Counted from the stretch's first letter, positions 1 through 7,204 are shown. The stretch is DNA of 9,119 nucleotides from Deltaproteobacteria bacterium (GCA_003647525.1 QMMZ01000044.1:1-9119); one strand, 5' to 3'. Notes: a model not told the origin generated them from the letters alone. Numbers and translations are program-made.

Positions 1-2193
1 GTTAATCTGCTTTTTGAATGTTTCCACCAGAGTTTTGCCGGCTTCAAGTTCAGACAGATTTCGCAAGGTATTCAGGCTGTCAAGATCAACCGGTTGTTCA
101 AACAGTTCATCCTGAATAAAATATTTTACTTTGCCGTACAGCACATCATAGCCGCTGACCAGTTTCAAATCTTTCATAATAATTTGCGCAAAATATCCAA
201 TCACAGAACGGTAATTGGTAACTGTTCCTGAATCCATAATGGTTATATGATTGATCTCGCCGGTAGTTATATCCTTAAATACAATCTCACGCTGCTCTTC
301 GACGCTGAACGTCTTGTATTCTACTTTTTTATGGCCAAAGTGCCCGGTGTCCAGACCTCTGAAATTCTTGTACTCCCGATAAACCCTCGGGGTTAATACC
401 GGAATCTCGATATCAAGATTGTTGATATCCTTTTTTGTATTTTCATTATCAATTTCAACGATAATCGGCGTTTTGGGCTTGGTGCCTTCACCCATTGCCC
501 TGCGCTCAAGCTCAACACCTTCGGACTGAATAGACTCCACAAAATCCATAAAAGCATTGGTTCCCACAAGGCTGACGTATTCCTCCGCATCATAGCCGGG
601 ATACATTTTTCGCAAGCCCCGACCCAAAGTCTGTTCCGGTAAAATATTACTTTTGGCAGAATAGGGACGCAATCCCACGATAGTGGTCACGTTTTTCACA
701 TCCCACCCCTCTTTGAGCATCATCACCGAGACAATAGCCTTGTAAGGGCTGCCCCAGCTATCAATCTCATTGGACTGTTTGCGCAGCTTTTCCAGCTCCT
801 CCTTCTTCTTCCCGCTTTTCGCCTCGCTGATCTCACCGTTGTTTTTCGTGTGAATCACCAGCACCGCATCTTTAAAATCAGAATAGGTAGTCTTTAGATA
901 TTCAGCCACATCATCACAGTTTCTGGTATCGTCAGTCATTACAAAGAGAATGGCTTTTTTGTCCAGTTTTTCATGTTCTTTGTATGCCTTACGCCACTCC
1001 TCTATGCCGAGATTAAGATAATCGGCATATTTTTCCGTATATTTCGAACTTTTCCGTTCACCAAGCTTCGCACGGCTTGCGGAATCGGGCAGCACCGGAT
1101 GTTTGACCACATTCTGCGAAATGGCCTCTACCAAAGGATAATCCGAAATGGTCTGCACAAAAATTGCACCGTTGTTGTGCCTGGGCGTAGCGGTCATGTC
1201 CACTTGCAGGGAAAGGAACTTGTCCTTGTGTTTCAGCCGATTATGAATATCCTCAATCGACTTGAACCACGCCATTTTGGGATCATGAATATGGTGCGCC
1301 TCGTCATTCAGCACCACCAGCTCATCAATATCGCGGACAATATCCCCAAGATCGACTTTGGAATCCGTGGTAGCTCCTGTGGGACGCCTGCCCAGAAAAT
1401 AATCCATTGTATCTTCATCATCAGCGGACGGCTCCACATTATTGCCGGAATAGACACGATGAATATTGGTTAAAAATATATTGCCGGTCTTGCGGATAAC
1501 ATTAACCTCATCCTGAATATGCAGGGTCAGTTGAAAATCATCGCGCCAGTTACGCCCCTCATAACCGCCTGAATATCCATTGGGCGGCAGCACCGGGTCT
1601 TCAAAGAATATCCGCAATCCGTCAAAATCCGTTCTGATCCGATCCAGCACAATGATATTAGGCGTAATCAACAGAAAGTTACGCGCCAGGTCCGAATCCG
1701 GCTCATAAAGTTTGTGAAAATAACACCACGCCAGAACCAGGCTCATCACCTTGGTTTTGCCTGTGCCGGTCGCCATCTTGATGACAAAGCGCCGCCATGA
1801 TTCATCAAACATCCCGGCAGAAACAGCGCCGGATGAATCAAAACGGAGCAGATCATATTTGTCCTTCACATTAACCGCATCGTAAAGGTAGATGATGCTT
1901 TCAACCGCCTCTTGCTGGGCAAAATAATATTCAAATTTCGCCATCGTGCCGCCTGATTTTGGCAGCATATGCTCCTGATTAAACCACCAGTTCAGCAAGG
2001 CGATACTGGTACCTGCAGCGCCTTCATAGCCGTTGTCCCGCCATGCCTTTACCTTTTTACGCAGTTCATGCACCAGAGGCGGCAGCAGCTTTTCATAGCT
2101 TGATTCCCGGAGGGCTTCGTCCGCCGGAAACCAGCGAACATCCGGGTTGAGGATTGCATGGGGGGAATTGGGAAAATCAGGATGCAGTGCCAT
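1..2193 (-). CDS. res: Type III restriction endonuclease Res subunit (partial, C-terminus off window)
   Basis: I translated this frame by hand: 731 codons are open from ATG 2193 to base 1, with no stop or frameshift. It is a superfamily 2 helicase of the type III Res kind, the ATP-driven DNA translocation and cleavage subunit that works in complex with Mod. Visible motifs are Walker A ATGTGKT (residues 141-147), motif II NDEAHH (296-301), motif III TATP (334-337), MLKEGWDVKNV (492-502) and motif VI QTLGRGLRKM (521-530). The PD-(D/E)XK nuclease domain expected at the C-terminus lies outside the window, so nuclease competence cannot be judged. The start overlaps the end of the kilA-N gene by 17 nt and has a GGGGG Shine-Dalgarno five bases upstream, which suggests translational coupling. 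Without a working Mod it would probably have no target recognition. Confidence 0.95.
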   Translation of the reverse strand, partial: MALHPDFPNSPHAILNPDVRWFPADEALRESSYEKLLPPLVHELRKKVKAWRDNGYEGAAGTSIALLNWWFNQEHMLPKSGGTMAKFEYYFAQQEAVESIIYLYDAVNVKDKYDLLRFDSSGAVSAGMFDESWRRFVIKMATGTGKTKVMSLVLAWCYFHKLYEPDSDLARNFLLITPNIIVLDRIRTDFDGLRIFFEDPVLPPNGYSGGYEGRNWRDDFQLTLHIQDEVNVIRKTGNIFLTNIHRVYSGNNVEPSADDEDTMDYFLGRRPTGATTDSKVDLGDIVRDIDELVVLNDEAHHIHDPKMAWFKSIEDIHNRLKHKDKFLSLQVDMTATPRHNNGAIFVQTISDYPLVEAISQNVVKHPVLPDSASRAKLGERKSSKYTEKYADYLNLGIEEWRKAYKEHEKLDKKAILFVMTDDTRNCDDVAEYLKTTYSDFKDAVLVIHTKNNGEISEAKSGKKKEELEKLRKQSNEIDSWGSPYKAIVSVMMLKEGWDVKNVTTIVGLRPYSAKSNILPEQTLGRGLRKMYPGYDAEEYVSLVGTNAFMDFVESIQSEGVELERRAMGEGTKPKTPIIVEIDNENTKKDINNLDIEIPVLTPRVYREYKNFRGLDTGHFGHKKVEYKTFSVEEQREIVFKDITTGEINHITIMDSGTVTNYRSVIGYFAQIIMKDLKLVSGYDVLYGKVKYFIQDELFEQPVDLDSLNTLRNLSELEAGKTLVETFKKQIN

Positions 2194-3040
2194 TTTTACC
2201 CCCTTTTAGTTTTTTAACCTGTTTATTGTCCACGAGGGTTTTCATTTGAGCAATTGCAATCGTATTCAGTTTATTCAAACGTTCCTGCTGCTGCATACCT
2301 TCATTGATAAAATGCGCATTCAGGCTTTCCATGTTGGAAAGGCAAACCAATTGAGAAACATTGGCGTAATCCCGGATATTGCCTTTTTCATCAGGGTTGT
2401 TTTTTCGCCATTGTTTGGCAGTCTCGCCGAATAAAGCCATATTCAACACATCTGCCTCACTGGCATAAACATGATTGACCTGTTTAGGCGTCAGCTCGGG
2501 TGGAATCAGATTTTCTTTAATGGCATCGGTATGAATACGATAATTAATTTTTGCCAGATTGCGTTTAATATCCCAGCCAAGTTGCTTACGTTCATTTTCT
2601 TCTTCCTTTAAGCGTTGAAACTCCTTTATTAAATAGAGTTTGAATTCCGCTGAAATCCAGGATGCAAATTCAAAGGCAATATCTTTATGGGCATAAGTTC
2701 CACCGCCATATCTCCCTGATTTTGAAACAATGCCAACTGCCTGAGTGAGCTTTATCCACTTAGATGGTGTAAGAACAAAGGCATTGCTGCCGGCTTCATT
2801 TTTAACCGTGTCGAATTCGACACGGTTAAAACAGGGGTTATTGATTACTTCCCAAATACCGAGAAATTCAACAGTGGAACGGGTTTTCATCCAGTTCTGA
2901 ATAACAAAACGTGGATCATCACTGTTTTTGTATTTTGCGATATCAGTTAAAGAAATATAGTCTTCCTCTTTTTGCGAAAAAAAATTGACATTGATATTTT
3001 TACAACAAGCTCTGCTTTCCTGCTCATACTGAAACCTCAA
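2177..3040 (-). CDS. KilA-N domain DNA-binding protein between mod and res
   Basis: The body matches bacterial KilA-N domain proteins of about 280-290 aa. YISLTDIAKYKN (residues 28-39) opens the KilA-N fold, SKSGRYGGGTYAHKDIAFEFASW (106-128) and FKLYLIKEFQRLK (133-145) form its conserved core, and the C-terminal region carries SEADVLNMALFG and NIRDYANVSQLVCLSNMESLNA. KilA-N domains are known from phage and large DNA virus proteins and bind DNA; no catalytic residues are visible. The gene overlaps mod upstream and res downstream by 17 nt each, so it is co-transcribed with them. The start is problematic. This frame can begin only at a TTG (3040) with a weak upstream site. The strong GAGG serves ATG 3027, which is in another frame and stops after 26 codons, so a -1 frameshift or a base loss is likely. 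Its function in the restriction system is unknown. Confidence 0.85.
   Translation of the reverse strand: MRFQYEQESRACCKNINVNFFSQKEEDYISLTDIAKYKNSDDPRFVIQNWMKTRSTVEFLGIWEVINNPCFNRVEFDTVKNEAGSNAFVLTPSKWIKLTQAVGIVSKSGRYGGGTYAHKDIAFEFASWISAEFKLYLIKEFQRLKEEENERKQLGWDIKRNLAKINYRIHTDAIKENLIPPELTPKQVNHVYASEADVLNMALFGETAKQWRKNNPDEKGNIRDYANVSQLVCLSNMESLNAHFINEGMQQQERLNKLNTIAIAQMKTLVDNKQVKKLKGGKNGTAS
2800..2831. repeat. Perfect 32-bp palindrome inside kilA-N
   Basis: Two 16-bp arms are exact reverse complements around a central GAATTC. The left arm runs TTTTAACCGTGTCGAA and the right arm mirrors it without a spacer. The first mismatch falls immediately outside each arm. It lies entirely in coding sequence, over residues 71-80 (FNRVEFDTVK) of the 287-aa reading, and keeps the frame. 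A spacerless palindrome can extrude as a cruciform or form a hairpin in mRNA, and it has the symmetry of a binding site for a protein dimer. Confidence 0.95.
2947..3027 (-). other. Out-of-frame kilA-N start with slippery T8 tract
   Basis: ATG 3027 shares an ATGA overlap with the mod stop and sits seven bases after GAGG, the best initiation site for kilA-N. Its frame encodes 26 residues beginning MSRKAELVVK and ends at TAA 2947-2949. It crosses A5 (plus-strand 2997-3001) and T8 (plus-strand A8, 2977-2984). The codons over the T run are ATT TTT TTT, so T TTT TTT is a canonical in-frame -1 slippery heptamer. A -1 shift there joins MSRKAELVVKISMSIFF to SQKEEDYISLTD, which gives a normal-looking KilA-N amino end. 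Programmed shifting, transcript slippage, a tract-length mutation or a sequencing error would all fit. Confidence 0.7.
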
Positions 3041-4748
3041 TAATCTTCATGGTGTCATTGCCGAAGATATCCACCACTTTGACCGCAATCTTGCGCTGCC
3101 CGGGCGGGTATTCCCTGAACACGCTTTTCAGCTCAATCGACCGGTCTTTTTTGGTGCGGAAGGATTGCCACTCGTTTTCAAACACATAATCGCCTGTCCA
3201 TACTTCTTCATAATAGCCTAACTTCAGTTGAACCGGATCTGCGCTGCCATCAAGATGTATCTGTGCATCAGGTTCTCTTTTTACCCGCACTATTTCCTTT
3301 TTACTCTCAAAATTAAAGTCAACGGCCCAGTAATCAATCCAGTCAGTCCAATTTTGTGTCAACACCTCGCGGCCGACAATGCCGTTTTTGTCTTTGCTGA
3401 TCTTTACTACCTGGCCCTTGTCAACGATCACCTTACTCTTGCCTTTCTTCAGGCTTTCATCAACCCCCTTGGCATCCTGTGAATAAAAGACGGAAAAATC
3501 GGTCAATTCCACGGCAATGCTGTGTTTGTTTTTACCCTTGCCAAAATGCGGTTTAACTTCAATAAACGAAACATCATGAAACACCACCTGATTTTTCTCC
3601 ACCGCCCGCTTGTCAAACACATCACGAGGGATGTATTTCATTGCAAGATCAATCCCCTTGGTCTTGGCTTCGTCCAGAATATTGGGAAACAGCCCCATTT
3701 CAAACTCAAATCCGAGAATATCCACGCGGGTGATATGCTTCTGACGGCATTCCAGAATGATCTCTTCCACAAACAAGCGGGTAACGGGCAGATTCACCGG
3801 ACCCACCGCCACCAGCCGACCGGCCTTTTTGCCCTGAAAGGTCTTGAACTGGCTGACCGCTTCTGCACGGTAGGCGTGGAGGATAAGATTGAGAAAATCT
3901 TTTTCTTTGGCTTCCAGTTGTTTCTGCTTTTCCTGTTCCCTGAGATTGGGGTTGACGCCGATGTAGTGCTGGCGTTCGTATTTCCCCAGATTGAGAATTT
4001 CAAAAGCACGCCAGCTTTTGTTCTCTTTTTTGAGCTGCCGCTGCACGCCGATCATGCGCTTTCTGGTTGTGTGGATAGCAAATTTGCCGAGGTCGGAGCC
4101 GATCCATTTTCGATTTAGTTTTTCGGCAACGGCAAGAGTGGTGCCGGAGCCGCAGAAGAAATCGGCGATAAGGTCGTTTTCGTTGGAAGAGGCTTTGATG
4201 ATACGTTCTAAAAGAGTTTCTGGTTTTTGTGTTGAGTAATTTGTGTCTTCAATAGCTTGTGAGTTTACTGGCGGAATATCTATCCAAATATTATCTACAA
4301 TCACTCCCTTACCTTCATGAAGGTAGTTTTTCATTCTTGGTTTTGCATTAGGATTTTCAGGATATTTAATCCTTCCCATAGCTTCTAATTTTTTCAACCT
4401 TTCTTGAGAATAAGTGCCAATGTTATCCCAAAAAAATTTTCCGTGTTCATCTTCATGAACAAATCTACTCTTATACTTGTCTGAATAATCAGTATATTGT
4501 GATTCAATCTTGTGCTCACCCTTTTTGTAAACTAGAATAATATCATCCACTGCAAGCCATTTGTTTGATTTAGCCTTACGCCCGCTGGAAATCCTTCTCC
4601 AAATAATATTACACATAAATTGATTCTTGCCGAAAATTTCATCTGCCATAGTTTTTACATAATGTATAGTTCTCCAGTCCAAATGTATATATAGTGCGCT
4701 CATATCAGCTAAAAGGTCATTCATTAACGATAGTCGTTCATAAAGCAT
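3024..4748 (-). CDS. mod: Type III DNA adenine methyltransferase Mod, C-terminal part (lacks motif IV)
   Basis: This 574-aa frame carries the later part of a beta-class N6-adenine methyltransferase: MLYERLSLMNDLLA and IHLDWRTIHYVKTMADEIFG (residues 1-40), YSTQKPETLLERII (171-184), and the S-adenosylmethionine-binding motif I DFFCGSGTT (196-204). A long target-recognition and Res-contact region follows. Beta-class enzymes put motif IV before motif I, and here that upstream catalytic motif is missing. Homology extends upstream in the same frame past the ATG to about 4820 (KKPGILEELAYRDTWG), so ATG 4748 is an internal methionine. It lies two bases after the stop of the amino-terminal fragment, so re-initiation could still produce this polypeptide. 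It should bind cofactor poorly or at least not methylate. Its TGA stop overlaps the alternative kilA-N ATG. Confidence 0.85.
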   Translation of the reverse strand: MLYERLSLMNDLLADMSALYIHLDWRTIHYVKTMADEIFGKNQFMCNIIWRRISSGRKAKSNKWLAVDDIILVYKKGEHKIESQYTDYSDKYKSRFVHEDEHGKFFWDNIGTYSQERLKKLEAMGRIKYPENPNAKPRMKNYLHEGKGVIVDNIWIDIPPVNSQAIEDTNYSTQKPETLLERIIKASSNENDLIADFFCGSGTTLAVAEKLNRKWIGSDLGKFAIHTTRKRMIGVQRQLKKENKSWRAFEILNLGKYERQHYIGVNPNLREQEKQKQLEAKEKDFLNLILHAYRAEAVSQFKTFQGKKAGRLVAVGPVNLPVTRLFVEEIILECRQKHITRVDILGFEFEMGLFPNILDEAKTKGIDLAMKYIPRDVFDKRAVEKNQVVFHDVSFIEVKPHFGKGKNKHSIAVELTDFSVFYSQDAKGVDESLKKGKSKVIVDKGQVVKISKDKNGIVGREVLTQNWTDWIDYWAVDFNFESKKEIVRVKREPDAQIHLDGSADPVQLKLGYYEEVWTGDYVFENEWQSFRTKKDRSIELKSVFREYPPGQRKIAVKVVDIFGNDTMKIIEVSV

Positions 4749-4750
4749 CG

Positions 4751-5089
4751 CTAAAAATGAATCTTGCCCCTTGCCCCAGGTATCGCGGTAGGCCAGTTCT
4801 TCCAGTATGCCAGGCTTTTTAGGTTGTTCCAGCCCTTGATCTGCCGACCGGTCTGCATGTCAAAAAGGTCCATCTGCAATTTCACGGCTTCTTCCGCACG
4901 AGGCTCGTCAACCTGCTCGATCACCTGAAACGGCAACACCGCATTGCAAACCTCACTGGTCTTCCCATTCCAAACCAGCTCCACCTCCCGCTTGTCCTCA
5001 AACAGCAAAAACCGGTACTTCTCCGGCAGCGGCTTGCCTTCCTCCAGATACCGATTAATATCTCTTATCTCATTATCCGTCAGTTTCAT
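4751..5089 (-). CDS. mod: Mod N-terminal fragment
   Basis: 112 aa. It begins MKLTDNEIRDINRYLEEGKP and includes KYRFLLFEDKREVELVWNGK and a DLFD segment typical of the leading region of type III Mod proteins. The start ATG 5089 has AAGG seven bases upstream (5097-5100). After GRQIKGWNN (codons ending near 4823) the remaining 24 residues, LKSLAYWKNWP onward to the stop, have no family resemblance. They are the out-of-frame reading of DNA that encodes KKPGILEELAYRDTWG in the frame of the downstream piece. It is therefore a truncated product, not an independent gene. It is the first reading frame of the operon, after the attC site. Confidence 0.8.
   Translation of the reverse strand: MKLTDNEIRDINRYLEEGKPLPEKYRFLLFEDKREVELVWNGKTSEVCNAVLPFQVIEQVDEPRAEEAVKLQMDLFDMQTGRQIKGWNNLKSLAYWKNWPTAIPGARGKIHF
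4809..4823 (-). other. Deletion junction in mod
   Basis: On the minus strand, GGCTGGAACAAC (GWNN, plus 4823-4834) is followed directly by CTAAAAAGCCTGGC. The AAAAAG begins the other-frame block KKPGILEEL. The two conserved family blocks are fused here with loss of the intervening motif IV segment. The exact breakpoint cannot be fixed to better than about a dozen bases without an intact homologue. Confidence 0.65.
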
Positions 5090-5162
5090 CTATGTGCCTT
5101 TTCGGTTCATTTTCATATCTTTCTGGCCATAAATTTTGTTCAGTGCATGTGAGTGTTAAAAA

Positions 5163-5222
5163 ATGTAACGCCCCTCTTCAGCGGCGTGGCTTTTTGCGTC
5201 CGCTGAAAGAGATTTGTTAGCT
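5163..5222 (-). other. Integron-type attC recombination site
   Basis: Read on the minus strand, this 60-bp element has the full attC layout. R'' is AGCTAAC, then a 4-nt spacer AAAT, L'' CTCTTTCAGCGG, a 15-nt terminal loop, L' CCGCTGAAGAG, a 4-nt spacer GGGC, and R' GTTACAT. L'' and L' pair perfectly except for one extra T in L'', the extrahelical base that sets attC polarity. The unpaired spacers are of equal length, as expected of the unpaired central spacer. R' departs from GTTRRRY after GTT, which is normal because that half comes from the neighbouring sequence. The site lies 27 bp past the stop of the HExxH gene, in the same orientation, exactly where a cassette's attC belongs. No integrase gene is visible. 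Confidence 0.82.
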
Positions 5223-5248
5223 GTTTCCATGCCTATTAATTGCTCGGC

Positions 5249-6025
5249 CTATACTACATCAAGAGCATTCCACATATTATTTAACAATCCTATGTTTCTT
5301 TTTTCTCCATATTTTACAAGATGTATCTTGATCTTTTCTGCCGACTTTCGACATGAAAGTGGATTGTGCATACCGCTCCTACTGATTGCTCTATGCAAAG
5401 CAAGGCACGAATTATAAACACTGTTTGATGTTTCTCTAAACGCCATTAGTATTTCTGCTCGTTGTGCATTATCATAATGAAAATACTCCAAGCCATCTAT
5501 AATATCTTGTTGATTGAAAAACAGTTCTTCCTCTTTATTTTTAAAACTATTTTTTTTGGTGAATCTATTTTTCTTTTGAGCTAAAAGAGAGTTGAAATAT
5601 TTTTCCATGTTCAACTCATAATTGTCTTTCATCCTTACATAGATTTCCGGATGATCTATAGCTGAAGAGAAATAAGCTTGCAATTTTGGCATCTGAGCAC
5701 AAAGCTGTGGCGGTAGATTCTTGATTGCAAACTGCTCATTAATTGCCACATTTGGGAATTTCTCGTAATCGAGTATTATGTGTAACAATTCATGAACAAA
5801 TGTGTTTTCGTGAGATTCTGGTATATCTGCATTCAGGGCCACCATAATATGGTCGTTATATTCTTTTGCAGCTCCAAGATATCCTTCTATACCACTAATC
5901 CCTGACACGTTTGCCATTTCGTGAAGAGTAGTGATTTTTATTTGCTTGTCTGTGTGCTTTAAAAGGTGCTCTCTTGCCAAGAGAGTATTATTTGTTTCGT
6001 TCATTGTCCTTAATTTTGTATTCAT
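5249..6025 (-). CDS. Putative HExxH zinc metallopeptidase-like cassette protein
   Basis: Protein of 258 aa from ATG 6025. The clearest motif is FVHELLHIILDYEKFP, with HELLH at residues 78-82. This HExxH pattern is that of zincin peptidases, where two histidines bind zinc and the glutamate activates water. A following acidic residue, such as E97 in INEQFAIKN, could be the third ligand, by analogy with ImmA/IrrE-like proteins. The rest is hydrophilic and lysine-rich (KKNRFTKKNSFKNKEEELFFN), with no signal peptide or membrane segment, so it is probably cytoplasmic. I do not recognise a named family. Reading further upstream requires a TTG at 6073 inside a hairpin, so ATG 6025 (GTGGA six bases upstream) or ATG 6004 (AAGGA) is preferred. 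The gene lies between the 351-aa gene and an attC site, so it is probably cassette-borne. Confidence 0.7.
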   Translation of the reverse strand: MNTKLRTMNETNNTLLAREHLLKHTDKQIKITTLHEMANVSGISGIEGYLGAAKEYNDHIMVALNADIPESHENTFVHELLHIILDYEKFPNVAINEQFAIKNLPPQLCAQMPKLQAYFSSAIDHPEIYVRMKDNYELNMEKYFNSLLAQKKNRFTKKNSFKNKEEELFFNQQDIIDGLEYFHYDNAQRAEILMAFRETSNSVYNSCLALHRAISRSGMHNPLSCRKSAEKIKIHLVKYGEKRNIGLLNNMWNALDVV

Positions 6026-6033
6026 TAGTATCC

Positions 6034-6065
6034 ACGGGCTACCAACGTAAGGCGGGACAGCCCGT
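6034..6065 (-). repeat. Stem-loop between the two cassette genes
   Basis: Perfect 7-bp arms ACGGGCT and AGCCCGT flank an 18-nt loop, between the stop at 6089 and the start at 6025. The stem ends nine bases before ATG 6025 and takes in part of its upstream region, so in mRNA it could modulate translation of the downstream gene. No T run follows, so it is not an intrinsic terminator. TGCTAAC and GTTGGTA nearby recall attC R boxes, but the L arms needed for an attC fold are absent, so at most it is a degraded site. Confidence 0.55.
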
Positions 6066-6088
6066 AAATTCAATCAGTTAGCAACTCC

Positions 6089-7144
6089 CTATCTTTTGCT
6101 TGATTGTGGAATTGCCATAGAGCCAAAATGGCCGAAACTGTCCCGCTTTAAGTTGGTAACCGTATCCACGCATACGCCATTTAAGTAGAAAACGACTTTA
6201 CCCTTATTCCAAGTAAAATCAACCATCACTCTTGGTTGTTCGCTTGCGGGTATTGGTTTTCTGCTTGAAAGGACATCTGCTGCAAGGCCTTCTACCAGCA
6301 CTTCCATAGTTTTGTCTGAATGCTTAACGATGCTGACGGACAAATGACCCTGCTTAAACAGGCCAAAGTTGTAACCATGCGCATTGGTTTTCCAATCTGC
6401 GTGTGGATGGTTAACACAAAAAGTACCTGTTCCTTCTAAAGATAATGGACTGGTGCCACATTCAAAGTCCGTTGTATGTTCATCTGAATAGGGTTTAACT
6501 GGCTGGCTGGGTATTGCTATTTCAGGGCGTGACTTTCTCTTAAAATCTAGATTTTGTTCTGCTTCATCTAAAACCCTTTCCCCTACCTCCAATATCAAAT
6601 CTGCCTCAGACATCAATACCGTGTTTAGGGCAGTTTGATCTGATATAACTGTTTCACTAAGCTCTATCAAGTGCGGCTCGACGCCTTCGTCCTCATGAGC
6701 AGAACCCATCTGCTCTGCAACTGCACGGATCAGGTTTTCGTGCGTATAACCATTTCCAGATACCACTAACGCCTCACACTCCTTAATAATTCCTTTTAGA
6801 GAATAATGTGCTGGAGTAAGTCGCGGGTCACCTTGGCCTGCACGAAAAATGCGGACAAACGAAAATTGCAATCCCTTCGCAAGGGGATGGTTGCGGTCTA
6901 AATTACCCGATAGGTGAACATGTACAGCATCATGCAGATTTACTTCATCTATTACTCTCCAGAGTAACCCTTCTGTTCCACTAACTTTACACACTAAAAC
7001 CCTTAGCTCGACTGCCAATGTCTTAAGGTATGCGCCATCGCCGTTTGAAAGCTTTAATATAGACTCTCTCAAAAAATACAGATGATCATCTAAGTCACGT
7101 AGCTTTCTATCTATTGTCTTGGGGATTCTATTCTTACGCGCCAT
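6089..7144 (-). CDS. Hypothetical protein with concanavalin/LamG-like C-terminal domain
   Basis: A 351-aa protein with two apparent parts. Residues 1-200 are largely helical and charged, with strong local patterns: LDDHLYFLRESILKLSNGDGAYLKTLAVELRVLV (19-51), GTEGLLWRVIDEV (57-69), GQGDPRLTPAHYSLK (103-117) and AEQMGSAHEDEGVEPHL (143-159). Residues 235-350 resemble a concanavalin-like/LamG beta-sandwich, ending in VDFTWNKGKVVFYLNGVCVDTVTN, the usual 'ligand strand plus turn' signature of these folds. No signal peptide or membrane segment is visible. ATG 7144 has only a weak ribosome-binding region (AAGAAAAAATTGTT before it). I do not recognise a function; the C-terminal fold assignment is by pattern only. 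It lies directly upstream of the HExxH gene and may be co-transcribed with it. Confidence 0.75.
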   Translation of the reverse strand: MARKNRIPKTIDRKLRDLDDHLYFLRESILKLSNGDGAYLKTLAVELRVLVCKVSGTEGLLWRVIDEVNLHDAVHVHLSGNLDRNHPLAKGLQFSFVRIFRAGQGDPRLTPAHYSLKGIIKECEALVVSGNGYTHENLIRAVAEQMGSAHEDEGVEPHLIELSETVISDQTALNTVLMSEADLILEVGERVLDEAEQNLDFKRKSRPEIAIPSQPVKPYSDEHTTDFECGTSPLSLEGTGTFCVNHPHADWKTNAHGYNFGLFKQGHLSVSIVKHSDKTMEVLVEGLAADVLSSRKPIPASEQPRVMVDFTWNKGKVVFYLNGVCVDTVTNLKRDSFGHFGSMAIPQSSKR

Positions 7145-7204
7145 AACAATTTTTTCTTAAGGGCTATCATTAAATGTTAAGAAATAAATCAGTGATGTTT
7201 GATA

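Larger units (their letters stand above)
3024..5089 (-). pseudogene. mod: Type III mod gene broken by internal deletion and frame change
   Basis: Two adjacent reading frames are the two ends of one type III (beta-class) adenine methyltransferase. The amino part (4751-5089) ends in GRQIKGWNN and then runs off frame. The rest resumes at KKPGILEELAYRDTWGKG in another frame and continues into 3024-4748. In intact relatives, roughly 55-60 residues including the DPPF/DPPY catalytic motif IV lie between these blocks; that size is my recollection of the family, not a measurement. No such motif occurs in any frame here, so this is a deletion, not a simple frameshift. Methylation, and Mod-dependent target recognition by Res, should be lost unless the assembly is wrong. 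Confidence 0.8.

Noticed and set aside
973..1473. A 166-codon plus-strand open frame.
   Set aside because: It is the reverse shadow of the continuous res frame, which carries all the helicase motifs.
3522..4118. A 198-codon plus-strand open frame.
   Set aside because: It is antisense to the Mod C-terminal part and has no recognisable domain.
5200..5211. The attC hairpin read as an intrinsic terminator after the HExxH gene.
   Set aside because: No oligo-T tract follows the stem on the minus strand, while the paired arms, spacers and boundary boxes fit attC in detail.
6040..6083. A second attC made of TGCTAAC and GTTGGTA boxes.
   Set aside because: Only 30 bp separate the boxes and the L arms pair over just four bases. 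The strong 7-bp stem does not fit attC geometry.
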